A stretch of DNA of 8,107 nucleotides from Deltaproteobacteria bacterium (GTDB lineage Bacteria; Desulfobacterota; BSN033; UBA1163), in assembly GCA_016875255.1 (NCBI GenBank), contig VGRU01000167.1:1-8107 (forward strand). Direction: 5' to 3'. Shown piece after piece: positions 1 to 7,020 of the stretch. Within the stretch, counting starts at the first letter, position 1. Each line of letters starts with the position of its first letter. A program made the position numbers and the translations under genes. The notes below the pieces were generated by a model. It did no database searches. It worked only from the letters and a program-made list of their open reading frames with translations, and was not told where the DNA came from.

Positions 1-1336
1 CAATATTATGGGCGCCTTTCCCCAAGTGAACGAAGTTGTAATTGTGGCGCGCCTCGTTCAGAAAGTTCTGGGCCTTTTTAAACTCAGGGGATCTTGCCCG
101 GTCCTTTTCCGCTTCCTGGAGAATTCCGTGGACATTGGAGAGACGCTGGCTGGTTTCGTTTTTCGCTTTTGAGAGAAGGACCTGCCACTGTTTTAATGTC
201 TCATCGAATCCCTCCCCATGGCAAACGACACAGGACTCTCCCATGGCCCTTTCAACATATTTCGTGGTATAGAGTGCGGCGCGACTTTCCTCTCCTTTAC
301 GATGGCAGGCAGTGCAGTCCACATTGGTTGTAAACATGAGGCTGGGTGAATCCGGAACCCCGATCCCGCCCACTCCCCGGTAAAAATCCCTCGGCGCCAG
401 GTGCATCTCCTTGCTGTGACATTTATCGCAGACCGTGGGAGAATGGACCATCGTCAGGATCGGCCCGATCTCGTGTCGAATCGGTGTATGGCAATCCGCA
501 CATTCGATCTTACGATCCGTGACATGGATCTTGTGCATGGATTGGGGGGTATGTTTCGCGGCCAAGATTCCAGGCCCTTTGTGGCATTGGAGGCACTTGC
601 CTTCAGGGATGTGGCCGTCTCCGACAATGACATTCACATGGCATCTCTCACAGGCCACGCCTCTTGCAATATATTTGCGGTGATTGAAGTTCCAGCCTTT
701 GACCTTAATATCCCCTTTGGGTTCAATATGGCAAGAGGTACACCCCCCCACAGCACAGGAGATACACTCCTCCTCTCCTCCCGGGCCGGCCCGATAAAAG
801 TGACAGATAATGCAGTTGGTCTCATGAACGGTGAGGTGGGCTCCCTGGACGAGCTGAGCATGACAGCTTGTGCATCGCAGTCTCATCCCCCTTTTCAATT
901 CAACGAGATGGCTCCCGTGGGGGAATCGTACATTTTTGAAGATCATCTCTCCTTTCAGATCCTCAATCCTGTGACATCCCTTTTGCAAACAATTTCCATC
1001 ATCCACTTCATAATGGAGTTTTCTGACGCCTTTGCCGATGATGAGGTAGGTCAACCCGAGCTGGAGGTCTAACCCTTTGCCTTTGAGATGGTTTAAAAAG
1101 CCTGGCCTGCGGTGACAACCGAGGCAAGCCACTTTGTTGTGGGAGGAAGTCTTCCAGGATTCAACATATTCCTTCATATTGTGGCAGAGACCGCAAAAGG
1201 AAGGGCTTTCCGAAAATCTGAAAATGGCTGCTAAGAAGAGGAACAAAAGAAGAAAAAGAGAAACGTAGAGGACCTTCTTTTTCCCTTTAGAAAACCATGA
1301 GAGCATCTCGGAAGAAAGACGGAAGAAAGGCTTCAT
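1..1336 (-). CDS. Membrane-anchored dodecahaem (or larger) c-type cytochrome, NapC/NrfH-like N-terminus, 3' end outside window
   Basis: An open frame runs without a stop from ATG at 1336 to the window edge, giving 445 codons; it is partial at its C-terminus. Residues 1-40 are a basic start plus one hydrophobic helix (about 22-39), a signal anchor placing the rest in the periplasm. Twelve haem-binding motifs follow: CGLCH at 48, CLGCH at 71, a CX4CH variant at 116-122, then CxxCH at 155, 175, 199, 229, 248, 279, 303, 341 and 369. The first reads CGLCHNM, the form used by NapC/NrfH quinol dehydrogenases. An extra CISC pair at 191-194 lacks the histidine. Residues about 375-445 are helical and end in an NYNFVHLGKGAHN stretch, which I recall from the C-terminal helices of multihaem cytochromes such as NrfA-like proteins, so the gene probably ends soon after. 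An in-frame ATG at 1306 is an alternative start. It lies 18 bp after the hexahaem cytochrome gene and is last of the visible operon. Likely role: periplasmic electron transfer to or from the quinone pool or the Mo subunit; the partner is unknown. Confidence 0.9.
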   Translation of the reverse strand, partial: MKPFFRLSSEMLSWFSKGKKKVLYVSLFLLLFLFLAAIFRFSESPSFCGLCHNMKEYVESWKTSSHNKVACLGCHRRPGFLNHLKGKGLDLQLGLTYLIIGKGVRKLHYEVDDGNCLQKGCHRIEDLKGEMIFKNVRFPHGSHLVELKRGMRLRCTSCHAQLVQGAHLTVHETNCIICHFYRAGPGGEEECISCAVGGCTSCHIEPKGDIKVKGWNFNHRKYIARGVACERCHVNVIVGDGHIPEGKCLQCHKGPGILAAKHTPQSMHKIHVTDRKIECADCHTPIRHEIGPILTMVHSPTVCDKCHSKEMHLAPRDFYRGVGGIGVPDSPSLMFTTNVDCTACHRKGEESRAALYTTKYVERAMGESCVVCHGEGFDETLKQWQVLLSKAKNETSQRLSNVHGILQEAEKDRARSPEFKKAQNFLNEARHNYNFVHLGKGAHNI

Positions 1337-1354
1337 CTCTCATTGAGCCTTAAT

Positions 1355-1933
1355 TTAAGAAGACTTGACGGGAATCTTCGTATGGCATTTCATACAGGAT
1401 TCCGGCCCTCCTTCAATGGCTTCTGGATGACATTCCATGCAGGTGACCCGACGAGGCCGGTTGGTTCCGACCTCTATCTTCTCGTGGGCAATATTTCGAT
1501 GGCAATCGATGCACATCAGTTTCGACTCCTCGACATGAAGCTTGTGGGCAATCTTCATGTGATGGGCTTCGGCCTTTTCGTCCTTGGTGACCTGTGGATG
1601 ACAACTAAGACAGTTAGCATTGACCCGTTCATCGGCGTAAAAAAACCGTGGGAACCATTGGCCCGGTTTGGCGTGGCAATCCACACAGGAGACCCTCTCA
1701 GGATGAATCTGAGAAGGGGACCACATGGGGAGACTGCTCTGTCTGGCGTGACAGGAGAGGCAGATGGCAGAGTGGGTGGTCATTAGATGCCCGACCCAGA
1801 TCACGAAGGCGACACCGATTAGAGTCATAAGGGGGCCGACACCGTAAATCATCCATTTTGATTTCAGTAGGGTTTTTACGCTCTTTACACTGATTGTGGA
1901 TTTCCACTTATTGATCAAGGCCAATCCCTTCAT
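1355..1933 (-). CDS. Membrane-anchored hexahaem c-type cytochrome (NapC/NirT-like)
   Basis: A 192-residue protein. A basic N-terminus (residues 1-27) precedes one hydrophobic segment (about 28-50), so the rest should be periplasmic on a single anchor. Six CxxCH haem motifs are visible at residues 58, 83, 108, 141, 165 and 180, with many additional histidines (for example 124, 125, 130, 133, 150) that could be distal ligands. NrfH-type proteins are about 150 residues with four haems, so this is a small relative with two more motifs; the first motif (CLSCHARQ) lacks the CHxM methionine seen in NrfH and in the neighbouring cytochrome. ATG at 1933 is preceded by AAAGGA with 8 bases of spacing. 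It begins 12 bp after the Mo subunit gene and ends 18 bp before the next cytochrome gene, so it is co-transcribed. Inferred role: electron relay between the Mo/FeS/NrfD complex or quinol and the larger cytochrome. Confidence 0.9.
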   Translation of the reverse strand: MKGLALINKWKSTISVKSVKTLLKSKWMIYGVGPLMTLIGVAFVIWVGHLMTTHSAICLSCHARQSSLPMWSPSQIHPERVSCVDCHAKPGQWFPRFFYADERVNANCLSCHPQVTKDEKAEAHHMKIAHKLHVEESKLMCIDCHRNIAHEKIEVGTNRPRRVTCMECHPEAIEGGPESCMKCHTKIPVKSS

Positions 1934-1945
1934 CGCTCACATCCT

Positions 1946-4186
1946 TTATACTTTTGAGATGGTAACCAATGTATCGTTCCAGGCTTCTCCTCCTCCAATG
2001 GGATCTGAGGTGCCAAAAATGATCAAATTGGGTGAGACGCCATGACCCTCCTTTTCCCACCAGACCAGTTTCGTGTTGGGGTCTCTGCTTTTAAAATCCT
2101 TAGCCCGGGCGATATGGCCAAACCCCCAGTGACCAAAATTTCTTTCAATGCCGATCACCCTGGGATGGATGCCGAAGGACAACCGGGCCTCCGTAATGAT
2201 GGACCCAAGTTTTGTTGTAATTTTGACCCGATCCCCATCCTCGATACGAAGCGTCTTGGCCACATCCCTGTTGATCCAGACGGGGTTGCGATGTTTGATC
2301 TCGGCCAACCATAGAAGATTGCCTGTCCTCAGCCCCATCACATTGGGCTCGAAGGTGATGAGGACAAATTTGCCTTTGAGGTCGGCATGGTCTGGAATGG
2401 GATCATACCCCGGGTGGGGCTGGAATCCTTTTCGTTTCAATCGCTCGGAGTAAATCTCTATCTTTCTCGAAGGGGTGTTAAATCCATTTGGCTCATAGGC
2501 TCTATATTTAGGTTTTTCCTTCGGATCGAACCAGACCCCATTCTCTTTCAAATATTTCCATCCGCCTGCCCGCTTTAATTTCTCAATCTCTGAAACCTTC
2601 TTCTGGATATACTCTTCGGTGGAATTGAATTTGAAATGGCGTTCCATTCCTCCGCCGATCCGGTGGGCAAGTTCGATGAAGATGTCGGAGATGGGCACAG
2701 CATTGCCATAAGGGCGAACGACAGGCTGCTGTAGGGCCACGAAAGGAATCAAGTCCAATGCCGGAGAGGAATCCAATCCCCAACTCTCCAGGTAGGTTGC
2801 AGCAGGCAGGATGAGGTCGGCATAGGATGCGGTCTCGGTCATGTAGCTATCGGCCACAATGATATAGGGGATTAATTTTTCATTCTTTAAGACCTCTATG
2901 GTTGCCTGGGTTTCAGGGTTGGCATAAGCCGGATTGGATTCATAAAGAAAGTAGATTTTTGGATTGAACCTTCTGCCTTTCAACAAGGAGATAAATTTTT
3001 GTGGAGTAATCTGAACGTTCTCAGAACTGGGAGAGGAAAACTTCAAATCCGTATCATCGAGACGAAAAGACCTTGGAAGACAATGGCCTCCCGGAGTGTC
3101 AATGCTCCCTACGATGGCGTTGAGAAGAAAGATACAGCGCTCATTATAGACTCCGTTGAAATGACCGCTCACGCCGCGGCCCGAAATGGCGACGGCCGGC
3201 AGGGTGGCGGCGAATTCTCTTGCAATTCTTTCGATATCCGATGCGTGAACTCCGCTGATCTTCTGGGCCATTTCAGGAGTGTATTGAGATAGGTATTGGC
3301 CAAGGCCTGAAGGAGAAAGATTGGTCCACCTCTGGATAAAATCCTTATTGTGAAGATTGGCATTGACGATGACATGGGCCATGGCCAGAGCCACCACGCC
3401 ATCGGTCCCCGGGCTGACGGGAAACCACTCATCGCTATTGCCCGCGGTATGGGAGAGCCTGACGTCGAACGTCACCAGCTTCGCTTTCTTTAAAAACCTG
3501 GCCTCCATCAATCTTCCGATAAAACCGGTGTAGGATTCATGGGTCTCATATGGATTGGCGCCAAAGTTGAGGATGTAATGGCTATTGGCCACATCGGGGA
3601 CCCCTCTCTCCTCTCCCCAGGTAAGCCTTTGACCCCAATCCCTGTTGGCAAAATAGAGGCTGTCCTCATTAATCGCCATGCCCTTTCTAAAGACATCTAA
3701 GAACCGCTTGACCAAACCATTGGGTTCGTGTTCTGACTGGAAGATGAAGTCTCCTTTTTCTCCACGCTGGTGGATTGCCTTCATCCTTGAAACGACTTCG
3801 CTATATGCCCTTTCCCATGAAATTTTTTCCCATTGTCCCTTTCCCCGCTCTCCCCTCCTGATCAATGGAGACGTGATGCGTTCCGGATCATACTCCATAT
3901 TGATGCCGGCGAGACCTCTTGAGCACAGCTTTCCAAGGCTATTGGGATGTTTAGGATTCCCTCCGATCTTGACCAGCTTGTCCCCCTCTAAAAAGCCGAT
4001 GATTCCACAGCGGGCCGGACAGAGCTGACAGATGCTTGGTATTCCTTTGAGCAACTTCTTGGTATGCCGGGAGGCCTGTTTTCCCCCTACTGCCTCCCTG
4101 GCATAGGCAGAAAGCTCAAGCAGAGGATGGACGATGAGAGTTTGCACGCCGAGAAGACAGAATCTCAAAAAGTCACGACGGATCAT
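1946..4186 (-). CDS. Tat-exported molybdopterin oxidoreductase catalytic subunit (DMSO reductase superfamily)
   Basis: A 746-residue protein. The N-terminus MIRRDFLRF followed by a hydrophobic stretch ending near ELSAYA (residue 29) is a twin-arginine signal, so it is exported folded. A [4Fe-4S] motif C53-x2-C56-x3-C60-x27-C88 opens the mature protein. The molybdopterin core spans about 95-520, and the C-terminal dinucleotide-binding domain about 600-745, including HRNPVWINRDVAKTLRIEDG. Length is near that of PsrA/PhsA-type subunits and shorter than TtrA or NarG. There is no cysteine between residues 89 and 350, where the usual Cys/Sec Mo ligand would lie; the segment NRDWGQRLTWGE (181-192) resembles the region holding the Asp ligand in NarG-type enzymes, making D183 a candidate. 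ATG at 4186 has GGAGG 9 bases upstream and starts 16 bp after the NrfD gene. With FeS and NrfD partners it probably oxidises or reduces a periplasmic substrate coupled to quinone. The substrate is not identifiable; sulfur oxyanion, arsenic or selenium compounds and a Qrc-like role are all possible. Confidence 0.9.
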   Translation of the reverse strand: MIRRDFLRFCLLGVQTLIVHPLLELSAYAREAVGGKQASRHTKKLLKGIPSICQLCPARCGIIGFLEGDKLVKIGGNPKHPNSLGKLCSRGLAGINMEYDPERITSPLIRRGERGKGQWEKISWERAYSEVVSRMKAIHQRGEKGDFIFQSEHEPNGLVKRFLDVFRKGMAINEDSLYFANRDWGQRLTWGEERGVPDVANSHYILNFGANPYETHESYTGFIGRLMEARFLKKAKLVTFDVRLSHTAGNSDEWFPVSPGTDGVVALAMAHVIVNANLHNKDFIQRWTNLSPSGLGQYLSQYTPEMAQKISGVHASDIERIAREFAATLPAVAISGRGVSGHFNGVYNERCIFLLNAIVGSIDTPGGHCLPRSFRLDDTDLKFSSPSSENVQITPQKFISLLKGRRFNPKIYFLYESNPAYANPETQATIEVLKNEKLIPYIIVADSYMTETASYADLILPAATYLESWGLDSSPALDLIPFVALQQPVVRPYGNAVPISDIFIELAHRIGGGMERHFKFNSTEEYIQKKVSEIEKLKRAGGWKYLKENGVWFDPKEKPKYRAYEPNGFNTPSRKIEIYSERLKRKGFQPHPGYDPIPDHADLKGKFVLITFEPNVMGLRTGNLLWLAEIKHRNPVWINRDVAKTLRIEDGDRVKITTKLGSIITEARLSFGIHPRVIGIERNFGHWGFGHIARAKDFKSRDPNTKLVWWEKEGHGVSPNLIIFGTSDPIGGGEAWNDTLVTISKV

Positions 4187-4202
4187 CTTCGCTTTCCTCC
4201 CA

Positions 4203-5117
4203 TCAACTCAAAGGAACATACTGGCCCCCGAAAACCATCACATATCTCATAATGAAGACACCGATGGAGGCCAATATGGCAGCAATCAATAATAAAAGAT
4301 GTGATTTCCGGGTCTTCTTAAAAAGGATAATGAGGGCAGGAACCACATTCCCAAAAACATTATCCACCCAGATATATAAGAAACCGAACTTCCCTATACG
4401 GACAAGCTCAACCGTTTCAAAGGCATCCTCTGTGTGGTAATACATCACGGTAAGGTCCGAAAACACATAGAATACATTCATGATCATAAAGCCCGCCATC
4501 CATTTTGCGAGGAGATCAATGATGTTGAGGTCTTTTTCCCTTTCTTCGGGGGATTTGTCCTGATAAGTAAAACGGTAACGAATCAGGGCTACGATGAGCA
4601 TAAAGGCCATTCCTGAAATCATGGCTGAGGCAAGGAAATAGGACGGCATGACAGCGGTGTTCCACAGGACTCTCGCTTTGGCAAAACCCAGGACGAAACC
4701 CGTATATCCGTGAACACCAATGGCCGTAGGGAGGCTGATCACGCCGAAAATTTTTGACCATTTCACATTGTTCTTAAACAGAAAGTAAATGTACATTCCG
4801 GTAAATATCGGATAGGCGCAGAGGATGAAGGTTCCCCAACTGAGCGGTGACGTGGGGTTGAAATAGATGAAGAGATACCAGAACCGCAAAGGCTGAAAAA
4901 GATCAGCCATTAAAAAGATGGGGGATATAGAGAAGAGGATGATCACAAAGATGGCGCCGATCTTGGCCACTGGCTTATATTCACTTTTCCCAAGCAAAGT
5001 GGCCGTGATCGAAACGATCGAGCACCCTGCATGGAGCCCAACGATGTGAAAATAGATGGCGATCAACATGCTGACCGATTCATGATGAAAGACATTATAC
5101 AGGACTTGCACTTCCAT
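4203..5117 (-). CDS. NrfD/PsrC-like integral membrane quinone-interacting subunit
   Basis: A 304-residue, strongly hydrophobic protein with about eight membrane helices (roughly residues 15-40, 52-74, 93-115, 122-145, 158-180, 205-228, 248-267, 272-296). Features typical of the NrfD family are visible: LHAGCSIVS in helix 1, ADLFQPLRFW after helix 2, NPTSPLSWGTF leading into helix 3, and VHGYTGFVLG near helix 4. In this family the subunit anchors the FeS and catalytic subunits and exchanges electrons with the quinone pool. The frame stays open upstream to 5219, but ATG 5117 is chosen because it has AAAGGGG 5 bases upstream, it starts exactly at the family's N-terminal helix, and the extension would overlap the FeS gene. 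It starts 10 bp after the FeS gene and ends 16 bp before the Mo subunit gene. PsrC, TtrC, PhsC and QrcD are all relatives, so the sub-family does not settle the substrate. Confidence 0.92.
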   Translation of the reverse strand: MEVQVLYNVFHHESVSMLIAIYFHIVGLHAGCSIVSITATLLGKSEYKPVAKIGAIFVIILFSISPIFLMADLFQPLRFWYLFIYFNPTSPLSWGTFILCAYPIFTGMYIYFLFKNNVKWSKIFGVISLPTAIGVHGYTGFVLGFAKARVLWNTAVMPSYFLASAMISGMAFMLIVALIRYRFTYQDKSPEEREKDLNIIDLLAKWMAGFMIMNVFYVFSDLTVMYYHTEDAFETVELVRIGKFGFLYIWVDNVFGNVVPALIILFKKTRKSHLLLLIAAILASIGVFIMRYVMVFGGQYVPLS

Positions 5118-5122
5118 AATTG

Positions 5123-5129
5123 CCCCTTT
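5123..5129 (-). promoter_or_regulatory. Ribosome binding site of the NrfD gene, overlapping the previous stop codon
   Basis: AAAGGGG on the minus strand lies 5 bases before ATG 5117 and overlaps the TAA of the upstream ferredoxin gene (5130-5128). It decides the start over the longer open frame reaching 5219, and suggests translational coupling of the two genes. Confidence 0.75.
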
Positions 5130-5817
5130 AATATTTTTCAAATTCAATATGATAACCGTGTTTCTCCCATCCCTTGAGGGGATCCGCCACATCCTTATCC
5201 AGGCCGATATAGTAAACATGTGGAAAGGTGGCCATCATCTGCTTCAGAACCTGAACCCTCTCCTTGGACAGCAGTTGGGCTACCTTACTGCTTGGATCCT
5301 TTAAATTTCCAAAGACCATCGCTCCGGTGGGGCATGTCTCCACGCAGGCGGGCAGAAGGCCTGTGTCCACTCGATGAACACAGAAATCACACTTTTGAAT
5401 CATACCGGTGATCGGATTAACAAACCGGACATTATAAGGGCAGGCTGCCCGACAGTAATTACAGCCGATGCATCGATGGGGGTCAATCATCACAATTCCA
5501 TCCTCCCGGGTATAGGCCGCCTTTACCGGACATACTGTATTGCAAATCGGACGTCCACATTGGTTGCAGAGCCAGGGCAGAAAAAGCGTCTGCATTCGGG
5601 GGTACCTGGCCTCTTCGGGCCGCTCGCAGTAAGGACAATCCCATGGCAAGGAGAGCGTAGCCATCTCCGGGTAGGTTCCTTTTTGCATGACCCTTACCCA
5701 TATCCTCCAGACACCGAGAGGAACCTCATGCTCGGCCTTACAGGCCACCTGGCAGGCATGACATCCCACGCAACGCCTGAGGTCAATGACCATTCCCCAT
5801 CTCACTTCTTTTTTCAT
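5128..5817 (-). CDS. Four-cluster [4Fe-4S] ferredoxin subunit (DMSO reductase beta-type, PsrB/TtrB-like)
   Basis: A 229-residue protein with the four cysteine quartets of the electron-transfer subunit of Mo-bisPGD complexes: C16-x2-C19-x2-C22-x3-C26; C84-x2-C87-x4-C92-x3-C96; C116-x2-C119-x2-C122-x3-C126; and C143-x2-C146-x11-C158-x3-C162. It should carry electrons between the Mo subunit and the NrfD membrane subunit. No signal peptide is visible; partners of Tat-exported Mo subunits are commonly carried out by hitchhiking, which I infer here. An additional pair, C61-P-Y-C64, sits in an insertion between clusters one and two and is not part of the standard set of 16 cysteines. ATG 5817 has AGGAG 7 bases upstream. 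It lies 27 bp after the unknown first gene and 10 bp before the NrfD gene. The order FeS, NrfD, Mo matches ttrBCA, but order alone is weak evidence for tetrathionate reduction. Confidence 0.93.
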   Translation of the reverse strand: MKKEVRWGMVIDLRRCVGCHACQVACKAEHEVPLGVWRIWVRVMQKGTYPEMATLSLPWDCPYCERPEEARYPRMQTLFLPWLCNQCGRPICNTVCPVKAAYTREDGIVMIDPHRCIGCNYCRAACPYNVRFVNPITGMIQKCDFCVHRVDTGLLPACVETCPTGAMVFGNLKDPSSKVAQLLSKERVQVLKQMMATFPHVYYIGLDKDVADPLKGWEKHGYHIEFEKY

Positions 5818-5844
5818 AAGGACGCTCCTGAAATGTTGCTCTTC

Positions 5845-6672
5845 CTATTTCGCCTCGGTCGGAATCTGGTATTTCTTGATCAGCTCTTTATCGGAAAGGA
5901 TACCCCTGACGATATTTAAGCCAACATCCACTTCAAAATACCACCCCTGGCTTCTATTCTTTATTCTATCCTCCTGGGTTTGGTACCGAAATGAGACAAA
6001 GTACAGGGAGTCTGTGTAATGATAAAAATGCTTCATCATTCCCAAAGCCTTCTCGATCTCTTTGTCAATATGGTCCACCGCCCTCTTTGCTTCCTCGGAC
6101 AGGTCTTTTGCCTTCACCATGCCTTTACCCCGGGGCACCAGATAAAACTGGATGGAGACATATTCCTCTTTCAGTCTTGTTATCCTTGCGGCAAAATATT
6201 TCGGATCGTTTTCAACCAGTAATTCAGAAGCGGGGCTCCCTTCGGCTAAAAACCCCATACCCTTCAATTTGGTCAACTCACTCTTGATCCGATCCATGGT
6301 CGCTTTAAAATTCTCCATTGTTTTTTGTCCGTACTTTTCAGAATCAAACAATGAACCAACGTAAATGGCTTTCTCTGCCTGCCATCCGATGATCTTCACA
6401 TCCCCTTTCACCTTTTCCGCTATATTCTGGGCTTCGCCATAGGCATCCTGAACCCTTGCGTATTTCTTCGCCAGTTCAATGGCCTTCTCTTTCTTCTCCG
6501 CCTCCAGCTCAAAAAACCTCTTTCCTTCTTGGGTTGGAGATTCGATGGGAAATTTATCGAGGACAAAGGATTTATAGCGATAGTAGGCGGCGATTTGGTA
6601 GATGAGGAACAAAAGAATGGCTATAGCCACCGCCCCCATTGAAATGACGACAACCTTCCTGCCCGTCTCCAT
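5845..6672 (-). CDS. Membrane-anchored, cysteine-free helical periplasmic protein of unknown function
   Basis: I do not recognise this 275-residue protein. It has a short basic N-terminus, one hydrophobic helix (about residues 7-31) and a largely hydrophilic remainder with Lys/Glu-rich helical stretches (about 50-95, 115-138, 190-216) that could form coiled coils or a helical bundle. It contains no cysteine, so it binds no c-haem or iron-sulfur cluster, which sets it apart from most of its neighbours. The C-terminal third (about 218-265) is richer in aromatic residues (HFYHYT, YFVSFRY, GWYFEVD) and may be a small folded domain. ATG 6672 is preferred because AAAGGGG lies 7 bases upstream; an upstream TTG at 6711 in the same frame is weaker and would put 13 charged residues before the helix. 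It is the first gene of the redox operon, 27 bp before the ferredoxin gene, so an assembly, anchoring or sensory role for the complex is plausible but unproven. Confidence 0.8.
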   Translation of the reverse strand: METGRKVVVISMGAVAIAILLFLIYQIAAYYRYKSFVLDKFPIESPTQEGKRFFELEAEKKEKAIELAKKYARVQDAYGEAQNIAEKVKGDVKIIGWQAEKAIYVGSLFDSEKYGQKTMENFKATMDRIKSELTKLKGMGFLAEGSPASELLVENDPKYFAARITRLKEEYVSIQFYLVPRGKGMVKAKDLSEEAKRAVDHIDKEIEKALGMMKHFYHYTDSLYFVSFRYQTQEDRIKNRSQGWYFEVDVGLNIVRGILSDKELIKKYQIPTEAK

Positions 6673-6679
6673 TGTCTTG

Positions 6680-6686
6680 CCCCTTT
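6680..6686 (-). promoter_or_regulatory. Ribosome binding site deciding the start of the first operon gene
   Basis: AAAGGGG on the minus strand, 7 bases before ATG 6672. It favours this start over the in-frame TTG at 6711, which has no comparable site. Confidence 0.7.
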
Positions 6687-6849
6687 CCTTTTCCCCGGCA
6701 GAAAAGATCAAACATTTCTGCCCCTAAGTGAACGGGTATGAAAAATTGAGCCCCCCATTACTGATTTCTTTGAGTTTTATCTTTTTTTACAAGAGATATT
6801 CGTTAAAGGAAAAGTTCGGATCGGGCCCCCACCCTATCGAACAGCCATT

Positions 6850-6878
6850 TCTTTATCACTTTTTAAAAACGATTGCAA
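6850..6878 (-). promoter_or_regulatory. Candidate promoter for the redox operon
   Basis: On the minus strand, TTGCAA (6878-6873) and TAAAGA (6855-6850) are separated by 17 bases, with a TGn extension before the -10 element. Matches to the sigma-70 consensus are modest (4/6 and 3/6). It would leave a leader of about 170 bases before ATG 6672. It is the best candidate I found by eye, not a firm call. Confidence 0.22.
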
Positions 6879-6898
6879 GTGAAAAATTTTTATTTCAC
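6879..6898. promoter_or_regulatory. Inverted repeat GTGAAA-N8-TTTCAC, possible operator
   Basis: Perfect 6-base arms GTGAAA (6879-6884) and TTTCAC (6893-6898) flank an 8-base AT-only spacer in the divergent intergenic region. Spacing does not fit the CRP (TGTGA-N6-TCACA) or FNR (TTGAT-N4-ATCAA) consensus. It abuts the candidate minus-strand -35 element, centred about 45 bases upstream of the predicted start site, a typical activator position. Another GTGAAAA half-site lies at 6926-6932. Confidence 0.35.
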
Positions 6899-6959
6899 AA
6901 ACAAAGTCGGCTTGCCTTTAAGATTGTGAAAATTAAGAATATTATTTTAACAATTTGAA

Positions 6960-6988
6960 TTGATTTAATAATATTTTTTTGATAAATT
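6960..6988 (+). promoter_or_regulatory. Candidate promoter for the DUF1684 gene
   Basis: TTGATT (6960-6965) and TAAATT (6983-6988) with a 17-base spacer, each 4/6 to consensus, in an AT-rich stretch where chance matches are frequent. It would give a leader of about 25 bases before ATG 7021. Confidence 0.22.
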
Positions 6989-7020
6989 TACTAAAGAAAG
7001 ATGTTTTGGATTTTGATCAA

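Larger units (their letters stand above)
6673..7020. other. Divergent AT-rich intergenic region
   Basis: About 350 bp separate the redox operon (minus strand) from the DUF1684 gene (plus strand). The part from about 6840 to 7000 is strongly AT-rich, as expected for promoters in both directions. A 76-codon frame at 6728-6958 has low-complexity, AT-driven content and no ribosome binding site, so I do not call it a gene. The only symmetric element I see is the inverted repeat at 6879-6898. Confidence 0.7.

Noticed and set aside
401..1072. 223-codon plus-strand open frame
   Set aside because: It is antisense to the dodecahaem cytochrome, whose minus-strand frame shows twelve haem motifs; the plus-strand translation has no recognisable features.
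1946..5817. Naming the FeS-NrfD-Mo genes ttrBCA
   Set aside because: Gene order matches, but the Mo subunit is much shorter than TtrA and lacks a Cys ligand in the expected region, so substrate assignment is not supported.
5374..5919. 181-codon plus-strand open frame
   Set aside because: It is antisense to the four-cluster ferredoxin gene, where all cysteine quartets are in the minus-strand frame.
6728..6958. 76-codon plus-strand open frame in the divergent intergenic region
   Set aside because: It has AT-driven, low-information content, no ribosome binding site and no family resemblance, and it overlaps the likely promoter area.
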